The notes beneath the pieces are model-generated. The model was not told where the DNA came from. It saw nothing but the letters and a program-made list of their open reading frames with translations, and searched no databases. Shown in pieces: positions 56,162 through 63,939 of a stretch of 64,000 bases of DNA (position 1 is the first letter of the stretch; each line of letters starts with the position of its first letter). Location: the NCBI GenBank assembly GCA_044508675.1, contig JBIQHF010000001.1, positions 296,308 through 360,307 of the forward strand, in the 5' to 3' direction. The translations under genes were made by a program, and so were the position numbers. The DNA is from Raineyella sp044508675 (GTDB lineage: Bacteria > Actinomycetota > Actinomycetes > Propionibacteriales > Propionibacteriaceae).

Positions 56162-56998
56162 ATGGAGCTGACGTACGAGAACACCAGCCGAATGGTCGAC
56201 ACCGCCTCCGGCCGGATCCATATCAACGAGGCCGGCGCCGCTGACGCCGAGCCCGTGATCATGCTGCACGGCTCGGGCCCCGGCGCGACCGGCTGGACCA
56301 ACTTCTCCAAGAACATCCCGTTCCTGGCCGAGAAGTACCACGTCATCGCCGCCGACATGCCCGGCTGGGGCGAGTCCGACCCGGTGACCTGGCAGGAGCG
56401 CAACCACCCCAAGGCCGTCGCCGACCTGATGGACGTCCTCGGCATCGAGAAGGCCACCCTGATCGGCAACTCGATGGGCGGTGGCACCACGATCCGCTTC
56501 GGCTACGAGTACCCGGAGCGCACGACCCGGCTGATCACCATGGGGTCCTCGTCGGGCTCCACCACGCTGTTCGGCCCCGGTGGCCTCAGCGAAGGCATCA
56601 AGATCCTGCAGCGCGGCTACCGTGAGCCGTCGTTCGAGGTGATGAAGGAACTGGTCGAGGTGATGACCTTCGACAACTCCTTCGCCACCGACGAGCTGAT
56701 CCAGGGCCGTGCCGACATGGTCGCCGCCCAGCCGGAGCACAACAAGAACTTCGTCGACGCGATCGGCAAGCGCCCCGTCGTCGAGCTGGACCAGGCCAAG
56801 GTCCGGACCATCCAGGTCCCGACGCTGTTGTTCCACGGTCGCGACGACCGGGTGGTGCCCTTCGAGCACAGCCTGCGCCTGGTCTCGCTGGTCCCGAACA
56901 GCCGCCTGGTGCTGATCAACCGCTGCGGTCACTGGCTGCAGATCGAGCACGCCGACGAGTTCAACCGGCTCGTGGACGAATTCATCTCGACCAACTGA
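56162..56998 (+). CDS. Alpha/beta hydrolase, meta-cleavage product hydrolase (BphD-like)
   Basis: A 278-residue enzyme. Oxyanion motif HGSGPGATGWTNF near residue 36, nucleophile Ser104 in GNSMGGG, Asp in HGRDDRVVP and His in CGHWLQIEHADEF. BphD, HsaD and CumD-type hydrolases cut C-C bonds of extradiol ring-opened products; all motifs fit that group. It supports a meta-cleavage pathway beginning at the Rieske oxygenase. GAGAGGAACC-like sequence precedes ATG 56162. Confidence 0.88.
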   Translation: MELTYENTSRMVDTASGRIHINEAGAADAEPVIMLHGSGPGATGWTNFSKNIPFLAEKYHVIAADMPGWGESDPVTWQERNHPKAVADLMDVLGIEKATLIGNSMGGGTTIRFGYEYPERTTRLITMGSSSGSTTLFGPGGLSEGIKILQRGYREPSFEVMKELVEVMTFDNSFATDELIQGRADMVAAQPEHNKNFVDAIGKRPVVELDQAKVRTIQVPTLLFHGRDDRVVPFEHSLRLVSLVPNSRLVLINRCGHWLQIEHADEFNRLVDEFISTN

Positions 56999-57034
56999 CC
57001 CGGTCCGTCCCGCGCCCGGTGCCGGCCATCACCG

Positions 57035-57040
57035 TAGGAT
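57035..57040 (+). promoter_or_regulatory. Candidate -10 box (TAGGAT) for the second ferredoxin gene
   Basis: TAGGAT lies in the 94-base gap after the hydrolase gene, 52 bases before the ferredoxin start and its GAGGAGG ribosome binding site. Confidence 0.35.
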
Positions 57041-57092
57041 GGCTGCACCGGGCGTGGTGTGTTCCCGCCCGCCGCAAGTCGAGGAGGACGGG

Positions 57093-57446
57093 ATGGGACA
57101 GTTGCCACCGATCCGGGTCGCCACGGTCGACGAGATCGAGCCCGGCGAGGCCCTCGTCGTGGCCGCGGACGTGAACGGGACCGGGGAGGACATCGCCGTC
57201 TTCAACGACGAGGGGCGCTTCTTTGCCCTGAACGACATCTGCACCCACGAGTACGCCTCCTTGGCCGAGGGCTGGATCGAGGACGGCGTGGTCGAGTGCG
57301 CGCTGCACGGCGCCCGCTTCTCGCTGTGCACCGGCAAGGTGCTCGCCCTGCCGGCGACCGAGCCGGAGCCGACGCACCGGATCGAGCTGCGCGGCGACGA
57401 GATCTGGCTGTATCCCGGCACGCCCAGCGACTGCACGGAGGACTGA
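57093..57446 (+). CDS. Rieske [2Fe-2S] ferredoxin, second copy
   Basis: A 117-residue paralogue of the ferredoxin at 54573, clearly similar over its whole length (shared CTHE..ASLA.GWIE and ARFSLC). Cys/His ligands are in CTHEYASL and CALHGARFSL. GAGGAGG lies 6-7 bases before ATG 57093; the upstream in-frame extension is not protein-like. It may serve the same oxygenase, a second one elsewhere, or replace the first under different conditions. The next gene starts 2 bases after its stop. Confidence 0.9.
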   Translation: MGQLPPIRVATVDEIEPGEALVVAADVNGTGEDIAVFNDEGRFFALNDICTHEYASLAEGWIEDGVVECALHGARFSLCTGKVLALPATEPEPTHRIELRGDEIWLYPGTPSDCTED

Positions 57447-57448
57447 TC

Positions 57449-57937
57449 ATGGCCGACCCGTCCGGCGCCCGGCGTGCCCTCGCCGCCATCGAGGCCACCG
57501 GGGTGGAGTTCACCCGGTACGCCGACCTGCCGCGGGCCAACAGCCTGGAGGAGCATGCGGCCCACCTGGGCGTCCTGCCGTCGGACGTCACCAAGACCCT
57601 GGTCGTGCGCCGTGCCGACGACGACTACTTCTTCCTGCTGGTGCCGGGCGGCCGCAAGGTGTCCTGGAAGAAGGTCCGGGCGGCGCTCGGGGTGAACCGG
57701 CTGACCATGCCCGGTGCCGACGAGGCGAAGGAGGCCAGCGGCTACGAACGCGGCACGATCACCCCGTTCGGCGCCACCGGGGCCTGGCCGGTGTTCGCCG
57801 ATCGTACGATCGTGGATCCGCCGGACCGGCGGGTGTCGATCGGCGGCGGCGCCCACGGGGTCTCGCTGGTGCTGGCCGCGGCCGACCTGGTCCGGGTGCT
57901 CGACGCGACGATCGTGGACGTCACCGAGCCGGAGTGA
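57449..57937 (+). CDS. YbaK/ProX-type aminoacyl-tRNA deacylase
   Basis: A 162-residue protein with the YbaK fold pattern: EEHAAHLGVLPSDVTKTLVVR near residue 36 with the conserved Lys, FFLLVPGGRKVSWKKVRAALG, and ITPFGATGAWPVFADRTIVD with the GxxxP-like loop. Relatives hydrolyse mischarged tRNAs such as Cys-tRNA(Pro). It shares an operon with the second ferredoxin but no role in aromatics is obvious. Confidence 0.82.
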   Translation: MADPSGARRALAAIEATGVEFTRYADLPRANSLEEHAAHLGVLPSDVTKTLVVRRADDDYFFLLVPGGRKVSWKKVRAALGVNRLTMPGADEAKEASGYERGTITPFGATGAWPVFADRTIVDPPDRRVSIGGGAHGVSLVLAAADLVRVLDATIVDVTEPE

Positions 57938-57941
57938 GGGC

Positions 57942-58051
57942 GTGTTCTGTTAGCCTGCAGCAGACGCACGGCGGCTGGGGAAGCCGGTGGGAATCCGGCA
58001 CGGTCGCGCCACTGTGAACAAGTCAGGAAGCCATCCGCCGTGTCAGAACAC
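57942..58051 (+). ncRNA. Cobalamin riboswitch controlling cbiMNQO
   Basis: The P1 stem is GTGTTCTG (57942-57949) with CAGAACAC (58044-58051), perfect over 8 bp. P2 pairs ACGGCGG with CCGCCGT. The core GGGGAAGCCGGTGGGAATCC is standard, and AGTCAGGAAGCC at 58021-58032 is the B12 box. A small stem CGGGA/TCCCG at 58061-58077 ends at the ribosome binding site GGAAGGA, so ligand binding probably lowers translation of cbiM. Confidence 0.92.
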
Positions 58052-58089
58052 TCCGATCATCGGGACGCGTCATCCCGGAAGGACACGCC

Positions 58090-58782
58090 GTGCACATCGC
58101 TGAGGGCTTCCTGCCCCTCCCCCATGCCATCGGCTGGGCCGCCGCCACCGCACCGTTCGTGGTGCACGGGGTCCGCGCCACCGTACGCCAGGTCCGCGAG
58201 CACCCGCAGAACCGGGTGCTGCTCGCCGCAGCCGGCGCCTTCACCTTCATCCTGTCGGCGCTGAAGATGCCGTCGGTCACCGGCTCCTCGTCCCACCCGA
58301 CCGGCACCGGTACCGGCGCGATCCTCTTCAAACCACCCGTGATGGCCTTCCTGGGCACGGTGGTCCTGCTGTTCCAGGCCCTGCTGCTCGCCCACGGCGG
58401 CCTCACCACGCTGGGCGCCAACGTCTTCTCGATGGCCGTGGTCGGGCCGTGGGTGGCCTACGGCGCGTACGTCGCGCTGCGCCGGCTGGGGACCCCGCTG
58501 GAGGTGCAGGTCTTCGTCGCGATGGCCCTGGCCAACCTGTCGACCTACGTGGTCACGTCGCTGCAGCTGGCTCTGGCCTACCCTGAGCCGACGTTCGGTG
58601 CGGCGGCAGGCACGTTCCTGGCGATCTTCGCGGTGACCCAGGTGCCGCTGGCGATCGTCGAAGGCCTGATCGGGGTGGTCCTGTTCCGGGTTCTGCGCAG
58701 CATTGCCAGGCCTGAGCTGGTCGGGCTGGGCGTGCTCACCGACCGTCCCGCCCCGGCGAGCGAGGAGACGATCGATGCCTGA
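58090..58782 (+). CDS. cbiM: Cobalt ECF transporter S component CbiM
   Basis: A 230-residue membrane protein. The N-terminus MHIAEGFLP contains the Co2+-binding His2; SALKMPSVTGSSSHPTGTGTG near residue 60 holds further metal ligands and is a CbiM hallmark. Seven helices. The GTG at 58090 follows GGAAGGA and is the only start that puts His at position 2. It is the substrate-binding unit of a Co2+ importer and lies directly behind the B12 riboswitch. Confidence 0.95.
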   Translation: MHIAEGFLPLPHAIGWAAATAPFVVHGVRATVRQVREHPQNRVLLAAAGAFTFILSALKMPSVTGSSSHPTGTGTGAILFKPPVMAFLGTVVLLFQALLLAHGGLTTLGANVFSMAVVGPWVAYGAYVALRRLGTPLEVQVFVAMALANLSTYVVTSLQLALAYPEPTFGAAAGTFLAIFAVTQVPLAIVEGLIGVVLFRVLRSIARPELVGLGVLTDRPAPASEETIDA

Positions 58783-59119
58783 GCGGCGGAGCCGGTGGAT
58801 CACCTGGGCCCTGGTCGGCCTGGTCGCGGTGCTGCTGGCCACCAGTTTCGCCATCGCCAGGAGCACGGCGCCGGCCACCGAGTTCGGCGGCGCCGACGCC
58901 CAGGCGGTCGAGGCGCTGGAGGAGCAGGGCGTGGAGCCGTGGTTCCAACCGATCTTCGCCCCCGGGAGCGGCGAGATCGAGTCCGGGATCTTCGCCGCCC
59001 AGGCCGCGCTGGGCGGCGCGGTGCTGGGGTGGGCGATCGGGCGCCTGCAGTCCCGCGCCGCCATCCGCCGGCTGGAGGCGGACCGGGCACCGGCCCCGGC
59101 ATCGGCAGGGGATCACTGA
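58775..59119 (+). CDS. cbiN: Cobalt ECF transporter small subunit CbiN
   Basis: A 114-residue protein with two membrane helices (about 10-32 and 75-95) joined by an outer loop with FGGADAQAVEALEEQG and GSGEIESGIF, as in CbiN. It loads Co2+ into CbiM. It overlaps cbiM by 8 bases. The C-terminal basic/acidic tail (RLQSRAAIRRLEAD) is longer than usual. Confidence 0.9.
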   Translation: MPERRSRWITWALVGLVAVLLATSFAIARSTAPATEFGGADAQAVEALEEQGVEPWFQPIFAPGSGEIESGIFAAQAALGGAVLGWAIGRLQSRAAIRRLEADRAPAPASAGDH

Positions 59120-59122
59120 TCG

Positions 59123-59902
59123 GTGGCGTTCTCTGTCGACGGGGCGGCCTGGGGCAGTCCCTGGCGGGACGTGGCGGTCGCCGACAAGGCCTTCCTGGTC
59201 CTGGGCACCCTGGTCATCGGACTGGGTACGCCGGCCTGGCCGGTGGGGCCGATCATCGTGGTGGGCCTGACCGTCGCCGCGCTGCGGCTGGCGAAGGTGC
59301 CGTGGAGCACGTGGTGGGCAGCGCTGCTGCTGCCGGTGGCCTTCGTCGTCACCGGGGTGGCATCCATCGCCGTGCAGGTCGGCGCCCTCGCCCCGACCAC
59401 CACGGTGTGGTGGAGCGTCGGGCCACTGGCCGTCACCGCCGAGTCCGTGGCCCGCGCCGGGACCGTCCTTGGGCACAGCGTCGCCGGCACCTGCGCGGTG
59501 GTCCTGCTGGCCGTCACGACACCGATGGTCGACCTGGTCGACGCGGGCCGGCGGTTACGGATCCCGGGCCCGGCGCTGGACATCGCCGCACTGACGTACC
59601 GGCTGCTGTTCGTGCTGTGGGAATCGGCGGTCACCATCGGCCAGGCCCAGGCGGCACGACTCGGCTACGTCGGTTTCCGTCGGTCGCTCCGGTCCTTCGG
59701 GACGCTCGCCGCCGGGGTGCTGGTCCGGGCCTGGGAGCGGTCCCGTCGCCTGGAGCAGGGACTGGCCGGGCGCGGATACGTCGACGACCTGCGGACCCTG
59801 CAGCACGTCCGCCCCCACTCCCCCCTGTTCCTCACACTCACCTCGGTCTGGCTGCTGGGCCTGCTGGCTGCCGGGACCGGGGGGTTCGGATGGCCTGCAT
59901 GA
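59123..59902 (+). CDS. cbiQ: Cobalt ECF transporter T component CbiQ
   Basis: A 259-residue membrane protein with 5-6 helices and the coupling motifs ARLGYVGFRRSLRS and ERSRRLEQGLAGRGY, the Ala-Arg-Gly pattern that contacts the ATPases. GTG start, 3 bases after cbiN. It connects CbiM to CbiO. Its stop overlaps the cbiO start (ATGA). Confidence 0.93.
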   Translation: MAFSVDGAAWGSPWRDVAVADKAFLVLGTLVIGLGTPAWPVGPIIVVGLTVAALRLAKVPWSTWWAALLLPVAFVVTGVASIAVQVGALAPTTTVWWSVGPLAVTAESVARAGTVLGHSVAGTCAVVLLAVTTPMVDLVDAGRRLRIPGPALDIAALTYRLLFVLWESAVTIGQAQAARLGYVGFRRSLRSFGTLAAGVLVRAWERSRRLEQGLAGRGYVDDLRTLQHVRPHSPLFLTLTSVWLLGLLAAGTGGFGWPA

Positions 59903-60717
59903 GCCTCACCACCCACGGCCTCGCGGCCGGCTACCCCTCCCGCGGCCGCGTCCTGACCGGCGTGGACGTCGAGATCCGCCCCGGGCACCGTACGGCCCTG
60001 CTCGGGGCGAACGGCTCCGGCAAGACCACGCTGCTGGGCTGCCTGTCCGGCGCCATCGTCCCCGAGCAGGGCGACATCGTCGTCGACGGCACGGCCCTGC
60101 GCCACAACCGCCGCGGCCTGACCGACCACCGGCGGCGGGTGCAGCTGGTGCTGCAGGACCCGGACGACCAACTGTTCAGCGCCGACGTCGCCCAGGACGT
60201 GTCCTTCGGGCCGCTCAACCTCGGGCTCACCGAGGACGAGGCCCGGGCCCGGGTCGAGGAGGCCCTGGAGCTGCTGGGCGTCAGCCACCTGCGGGCCCGG
60301 GCCACCCACCAGCTCTCGTACGGGGAGAAGAAGCGCGTCGCCGTGGCCGGCGCCGTGGCCATGCGGCCCGCCTACCTGCTGCTGGACGAGCCGACGGCGG
60401 GCCTCGACCCGGACGCGGTGGAGGACATGCTGGCCGCCGTCACCCGGCTCGAGGCATCGGGCACCACGGTCATCATGGCCACCCACGACGTGGACCTGGC
60501 CCTGTCCTGGGCCACCACGGCCATCATCGTGACCGATGGCCGGACCAGGCAGGGGCCGGTCGAGGAGCTGCTCGGCGACGACGAACTGGTCGCCGCGGCG
60601 CACCTGCGGACGCCCTGGCCGCTGGAGCTGGCCAAGCGCCTCGGCTGGTCGGAGCGTCCTCGCGGGATGGCCGAGGTCGCCGAACGGCTCGCGGCGCAGC
60701 ATCGTGGCGACCCCTAG
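59899..60717 (+). CDS. cbiO: Cobalt ECF transporter ATPase CbiO
   Basis: A 272-residue ATPase. Walker A GANGSGKTT near residue 37, Q-loop LVLQDPDDQLFSADV, signature QLSYGEKKRVAVA, Walker B LLLDEPTAGLD and switch His in ATHDVDLALSW. ATG 59899 gives an ATGA overlap; ATG 59890 is in frame but less likely. Only one ATPase gene is present, so the transporter would use a homodimer. Confidence 0.95.
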   Translation: MSLTTHGLAAGYPSRGRVLTGVDVEIRPGHRTALLGANGSGKTTLLGCLSGAIVPEQGDIVVDGTALRHNRRGLTDHRRRVQLVLQDPDDQLFSADVAQDVSFGPLNLGLTEDEARARVEEALELLGVSHLRARATHQLSYGEKKRVAVAGAVAMRPAYLLLDEPTAGLDPDAVEDMLAAVTRLEASGTTVIMATHDVDLALSWATTAIIVTDGRTRQGPVEELLGDDELVAAAHLRTPWPLELAKRLGWSERPRGMAEVAERLAAQHRGDP

Positions 60718-60835
60718 CCCACCGCAGCCGCAGGGTCCGGCCTGCAGAGGAGGCCACACCGGTGGCCGACTGGCCCCCCGGGCTGACAGGGTGGGGATTG
60801 CCACCACCCTCTGCCCCCAAGGACCGGAGTACGCC

Positions 60836-61597
60836 GTGAAGCGCGCCCTTGCCCTCACCCTGTTCCGGCCGGCACTGCTGCTGGTGGCCGCCCTCGTCGT
60901 GGCTCTCCTCTTCGCCATCACGGGCGGTGACGCCCTCGCCGTCACCAACCCCCAGGTCGCCACGCCCTACTTCATCCTCGTCGGAGCCATCTGCCTGGTC
61001 GTCGCGCATCGGATCCTCCGGGCCCGTGGCTCGTCCCTGCGGGAACGGGTCGGCTACGAGCCGCGGCGCCTGCCCCGTGACGTGCTGGTCGGGCTGGGCA
61101 TCGCGATCGCCCTGTACGTGCCGTTCACCGTCGGGCTGGTCGGCAGTTCGTTCCTCGTCCTCGGGCCGGAGCCCTGGAACCGGTTCGCCGAGGTGTTCGC
61201 GGCGCCGACCACCTCCCAGCTCACCTGGTCCCCTGCCGCCGCGTTCACCATCGCGATCGTCACGGCCATTGCCTTCCCCCTGGTGAATGCGCCGGCGGAG
61301 GAGATCATCTACCGGGGCCTGGCGATCGACGCCTTCCACGAAGTCCGGACGCCGGCTTCGCCCCGGGCACGTACGGCTCTGGCGGTGGTCGTGCCATCGG
61401 TGGTGTTCGGGATCCAGCACGTCCTGCTCGCCCCGACCACCCTGGGCATGGTCCTGTACCTGGGTGCCTTCACGTTGTGGGGACTCGGTGCAGCGCTGTT
61501 CGCCGTGCACCTCCAGCGGCTGATGCCGCTCGTCGCGGCCCATGTGATCACGAATGCGGCGACCGGGGTGATCCCGCTGGTGATCCTGCTCAGTTGA
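60836..61597 (+). CDS. CPBP-family intramembrane metalloprotease
   Basis: A 253-residue membrane protein with about seven helices. The CPBP/Abi motif 1 is PAEEIIYRG (EExxxR), followed by VFGIQHV with a metal His and a final AAHVITNA with another His. Family members process proteins in the membrane or give bacteriocin immunity. GTG start with GGAG 6-7 bases upstream. It stands alone between cbiO and the convergent cobM; the gap before it has no clear regulatory motif. Confidence 0.85.
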   Translation: MKRALALTLFRPALLLVAALVVALLFAITGGDALAVTNPQVATPYFILVGAICLVVAHRILRARGSSLRERVGYEPRRLPRDVLVGLGIAIALYVPFTVGLVGSSFLVLGPEPWNRFAEVFAAPTTSQLTWSPAAAFTIAIVTAIAFPLVNAPAEEIIYRGLAIDAFHEVRTPASPRARTALAVVVPSVVFGIQHVLLAPTTLGMVLYLGAFTLWGLGAALFAVHLQRLMPLVAAHVITNAATGVIPLVILLS

Positions 61598-61667
61598 CCG
61601 CTGCGCCACACGACCTCCGCCGAGGCCGGACGCGAACCACCGCGCGACCGGGTGCTCGGATCCCGGC

Positions 61668-62444
61668 CTACCGGCCGACCGGATCCTTGGCATCACCGCG
61701 TTCGAGCCGGGCTGACCGGGTGCGGTAGAGGTGCGAGTCGGGGAAGTCCTCGGCATCCAGCGCCCAGCCGACCATGATGATCGCCGCCTGCTTCAGTCCG
61801 TGCGCCTCGACCTGGTCGGCGAAGTCCCCCAGGGTCCCGCGCAGGACCAGTTCCTCGGGCTGCTCGGCCCGGGAGACCACCACCACCGGGCAGTCCTGGC
61901 CGTACTCGGGGACCAGGGTCTGCTGCAGCTCCCGGACGAAGCGGATCGCCAGGTGCAGCACCAGCGTCGCGTGGGACTTCGCCAGCTCCCGCAGCGACTC
62001 CTCCGGCGGCATCCTGGTCGAGTCCCGTTGGGCCCGGGTCAGGACGACGGTCTGGGCGACCTCGGGGACGGTCAGTTCCTTGCCGACCAGCGCGGCCGCC
62101 GCCGCGTACGCCGGCACCCCGGGGGTGACGTCCCACTCGATCCCCTCCCGGTCGAGCCGGCGGGTCTGCTCGGCGATCGCGGAGTAGATCGACGGGTCGC
62201 CCGAGCACAACCGGGCGACGTCCATGCCCTCGTCGGTGGCACGCTTCATGATCGCGACCTGCTCGTCCAGGTCGACGACCGCGGTGTCGACCAGCTCGAC
62301 GCCTTCGGGGCAGTGGGCCAGCATCTCCTCGGTGACGTACGTGCCGGCGTACAGGCAGACCGGAGAAGTGGCCATCAGTGCCGCCGCGCGCAGGGTGAGC
62401 AGGTCGGCGGCACCGGGTCCGGCACCGATGAAATGGACGGTCAT
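61668..62444 (-). CDS. cobM: Precorrin-4 C11-methyltransferase CobM
   Basis: A 258-residue methylase: TVHFIGAGPGAADLLTLRAAAL at the start, YAGTYVTEEMLAHCP, LCSGDPSIYSAIAEQ and VTPGVPAYAAAAA, all diagnostic for CobM/CbiF. It methylates C11 of precorrin-4. ATG 62444 overlaps the cobL stop (ATGA). It converges with the CPBP gene over a 70-base gap. Confidence 0.96.
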   Translation of the reverse strand: MTVHFIGAGPGAADLLTLRAAALMATSPVCLYAGTYVTEEMLAHCPEGVELVDTAVVDLDEQVAIMKRATDEGMDVARLCSGDPSIYSAIAEQTRRLDREGIEWDVTPGVPAYAAAAALVGKELTVPEVAQTVVLTRAQRDSTRMPPEESLRELAKSHATLVLHLAIRFVRELQQTLVPEYGQDCPVVVVSRAEQPEELVLRGTLGDFADQVEAHGLKQAAIIMVGWALDAEDFPDSHLYRTRSARLERGDAKDPVGR

Positions 62445-63643
62445 GCGCTCTCCTGGGGCTTGGTGGCGGCCCATTGGACCACCGGGCGGGCAGGCTTCCA
62501 GCCGGTGAACCGGCCGATCGGGCGGGCGGTCTCGACACCGAGCCGGGCGAGGTCCCCGCCGTGGCGCTGCCAGGCCTGGATCACCACCTGCTCGGTCTCG
62601 AGGGTGACGGTGTGCACCACGAGCCGGCCGCCCGGTCGCAGGGCGTCCCAGCAGGCCTCGATCACCTCCTGAGTGGCGCCGCCCCCGATGAACACGGCAT
62701 CGGGGGCCGGCAGGTCCTCCCCCACCACCGCGGCGGCTGCCGGTCCCTCGACCACGCGCACCTCGGGGACCCCCAGCCGGGCAGCGTTGCGGATGATCCG
62801 GTCGGCGCGCTCCGGCGAGCGTTCGATCGCCAGGGTGCGGTTGCGCGGGTCCTGGCGGGCCCATTCGATGCCGATCGAGCCGGCACCGGCACCGACATCC
62901 CAGAGCAGCTCCCCGGGTCGGGGGCGCAGTGCTGCGAGGGCGGAGGCCCGGATGTGCTGCTTGGTGAGCTGGCCGTCGTTCTCGTACGCCTCGTCCGGCA
63001 GGCCGGGGACCAGCGAGGCCGTGGCCGACTCCCCGGCGACCTCCAGACACAGCACATTCAACGCCGGCACCTCACCGGACCAGGCCTGCGCGGTCCCGGA
63101 GCGGGACTCCTGCTCGGCGGTCCCCAGGTCGGACAGCACGGTCATCCGGGTCGCCCCCAGGCCCTCGGCCACCAGGATCGCAGCAACCTGTGCCGGCGTG
63201 CTCGGACCGCCGGACAGCACCACCACCCGGTTGCCGGGCGCCAGGAAGCGTCGGACCCGATCGACGTCGCGACCCACCAGGCTGACCATGTCGCAGGACT
63301 CGGCCGACCAGCGCATCTCGGCGCGCGCCAGCGCGACCGACGACACCGCCGGGCGGATCCGGACCGCATCCGGGCCGAGCAGCTCGACCAGGGTCGTGCC
63401 GATGCCGGACACCAGCGGGTCGCCGGAGGCGAGGACGACCACACGTCGATCCGCGAAGGACTCCAGCAGCGCGGGCAGCGCCGGTTTCAGTGGCGAGGGC
63501 CAGCGCACCAACTCGGCGGAGGCCCCGACCGTGCGCGCCATCGCCAGATGGCGTTCCCCGCCCAACACCACCTCCGCGTCGGCCAGGAGCCGGCGGGCCA
63601 CCTCGTCCGGGCCCTTGGCTGCCACTCCCACGACCTCGATCAC
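62441..63643 (-). CDS. cobL: Precorrin-6Y C5,15-methyltransferase (decarboxylating) CobL
   Basis: A 400-residue fusion of CbiE- and CbiT-like domains. The N-terminal CbiE part has VVLASGDPLVSGIGTTLV and LVGRDVDRVRRFL; the C-terminal CbiT part has LLWDVGAGAGSIGIEWAR, the SAM motif, and FIGGGATQEVIEACW. It methylates C5 and C15 and removes the C12 acetate carboxyl. The GTG start at 63643 follows TAGGGT by 6 bases, suggesting a leaderless message for cobL-cobM. Confidence 0.95.
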   Translation of the reverse strand: MIEVVGVAAKGPDEVARRLLADAEVVLGGERHLAMARTVGASAELVRWPSPLKPALPALLESFADRRVVVLASGDPLVSGIGTTLVELLGPDAVRIRPAVSSVALARAEMRWSAESCDMVSLVGRDVDRVRRFLAPGNRVVVLSGGPSTPAQVAAILVAEGLGATRMTVLSDLGTAEQESRSGTAQAWSGEVPALNVLCLEVAGESATASLVPGLPDEAYENDGQLTKQHIRASALAALRPRPGELLWDVGAGAGSIGIEWARQDPRNRTLAIERSPERADRIIRNAARLGVPEVRVVEGPAAAAVVGEDLPAPDAVFIGGGATQEVIEACWDALRPGGRLVVHTVTLETEQVVIQAWQRHGGDLARLGVETARPIGRFTGWKPARPVVQWAATKPQESA

Positions 63644-63649
63644 GGGTAC

Positions 63650-63655
63650 ACCCTA
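63650..63655 (-). promoter_or_regulatory. Candidate -10 box (TAGGGT), leaderless cobL
   Basis: TAGGGT on the minus strand, then 6 bases, then GTG 63643. No ribosome binding site. Confidence 0.45.
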
Positions 63656-63752
63656 GTGGGCGCCTCCTCCCTCGGCCCTTCGACGGTCGCGGGGTGGAGA
63701 GGTGCCCCGTCGGCGTCTCCCGTCACCCCTGTTGGCCCGTACCGGGGCGCTG

Positions 63753-63791
63753 TAGAGTGACATTAATCACCCATAGAGTGACTTTAATCAC
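63753..63791. promoter_or_regulatory. Two tandem AT-rich palindromic sites
   Basis: TAGAGTGACATTAATCAC (63753-63770) is repeated with one change (A to T) at 63774-63791, 21 bases apart. Each contains GTGA-N6-TCAC, the half-site pattern of CRP/FNR-type regulators. They stand in the gap between cobL and the gene at the right edge. Confidence 0.6.
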
Positions 63792-63937
63792 GATGTGTCC
63801 CGGCTCCCTACCTCGGCGGACACGAGTGCCGAAGCCTGGACAACGCCTACCTGAACGGGCTCGAGGCGCAGGGTCGTATCGGTACCTGCTCCGGCCCGCT
63901 GCAGAACAACCCCCAGCTCCAGAAGGAGGGGATCTGA
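63788..63937 (+). other. Start-less open segment, possible gene remnant
   Basis: After an in-frame TAA (63785-63787) the frame is open to TGA 63935-63937 and its last 40 or so codons read like protein (YLGGHECRSLDNAYLNGLEA, then CSGPLQNNPQLQKEGI), but no ATG, GTG or TTG lies in frame. It may be the relic of a lost gene or chance. GTGTCC (63796-63801) and GGACAC (63818-63823) form a small inverted repeat in it. No family is recognised. Confidence 0.25.
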
Positions 63938-63939
63938 CC

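Noticed and set aside
57951..57956. TAGCCT as a -10 box for cbiM
   Set aside because: It lies between the P1 strands of the riboswitch, so transcription must begin upstream of it.
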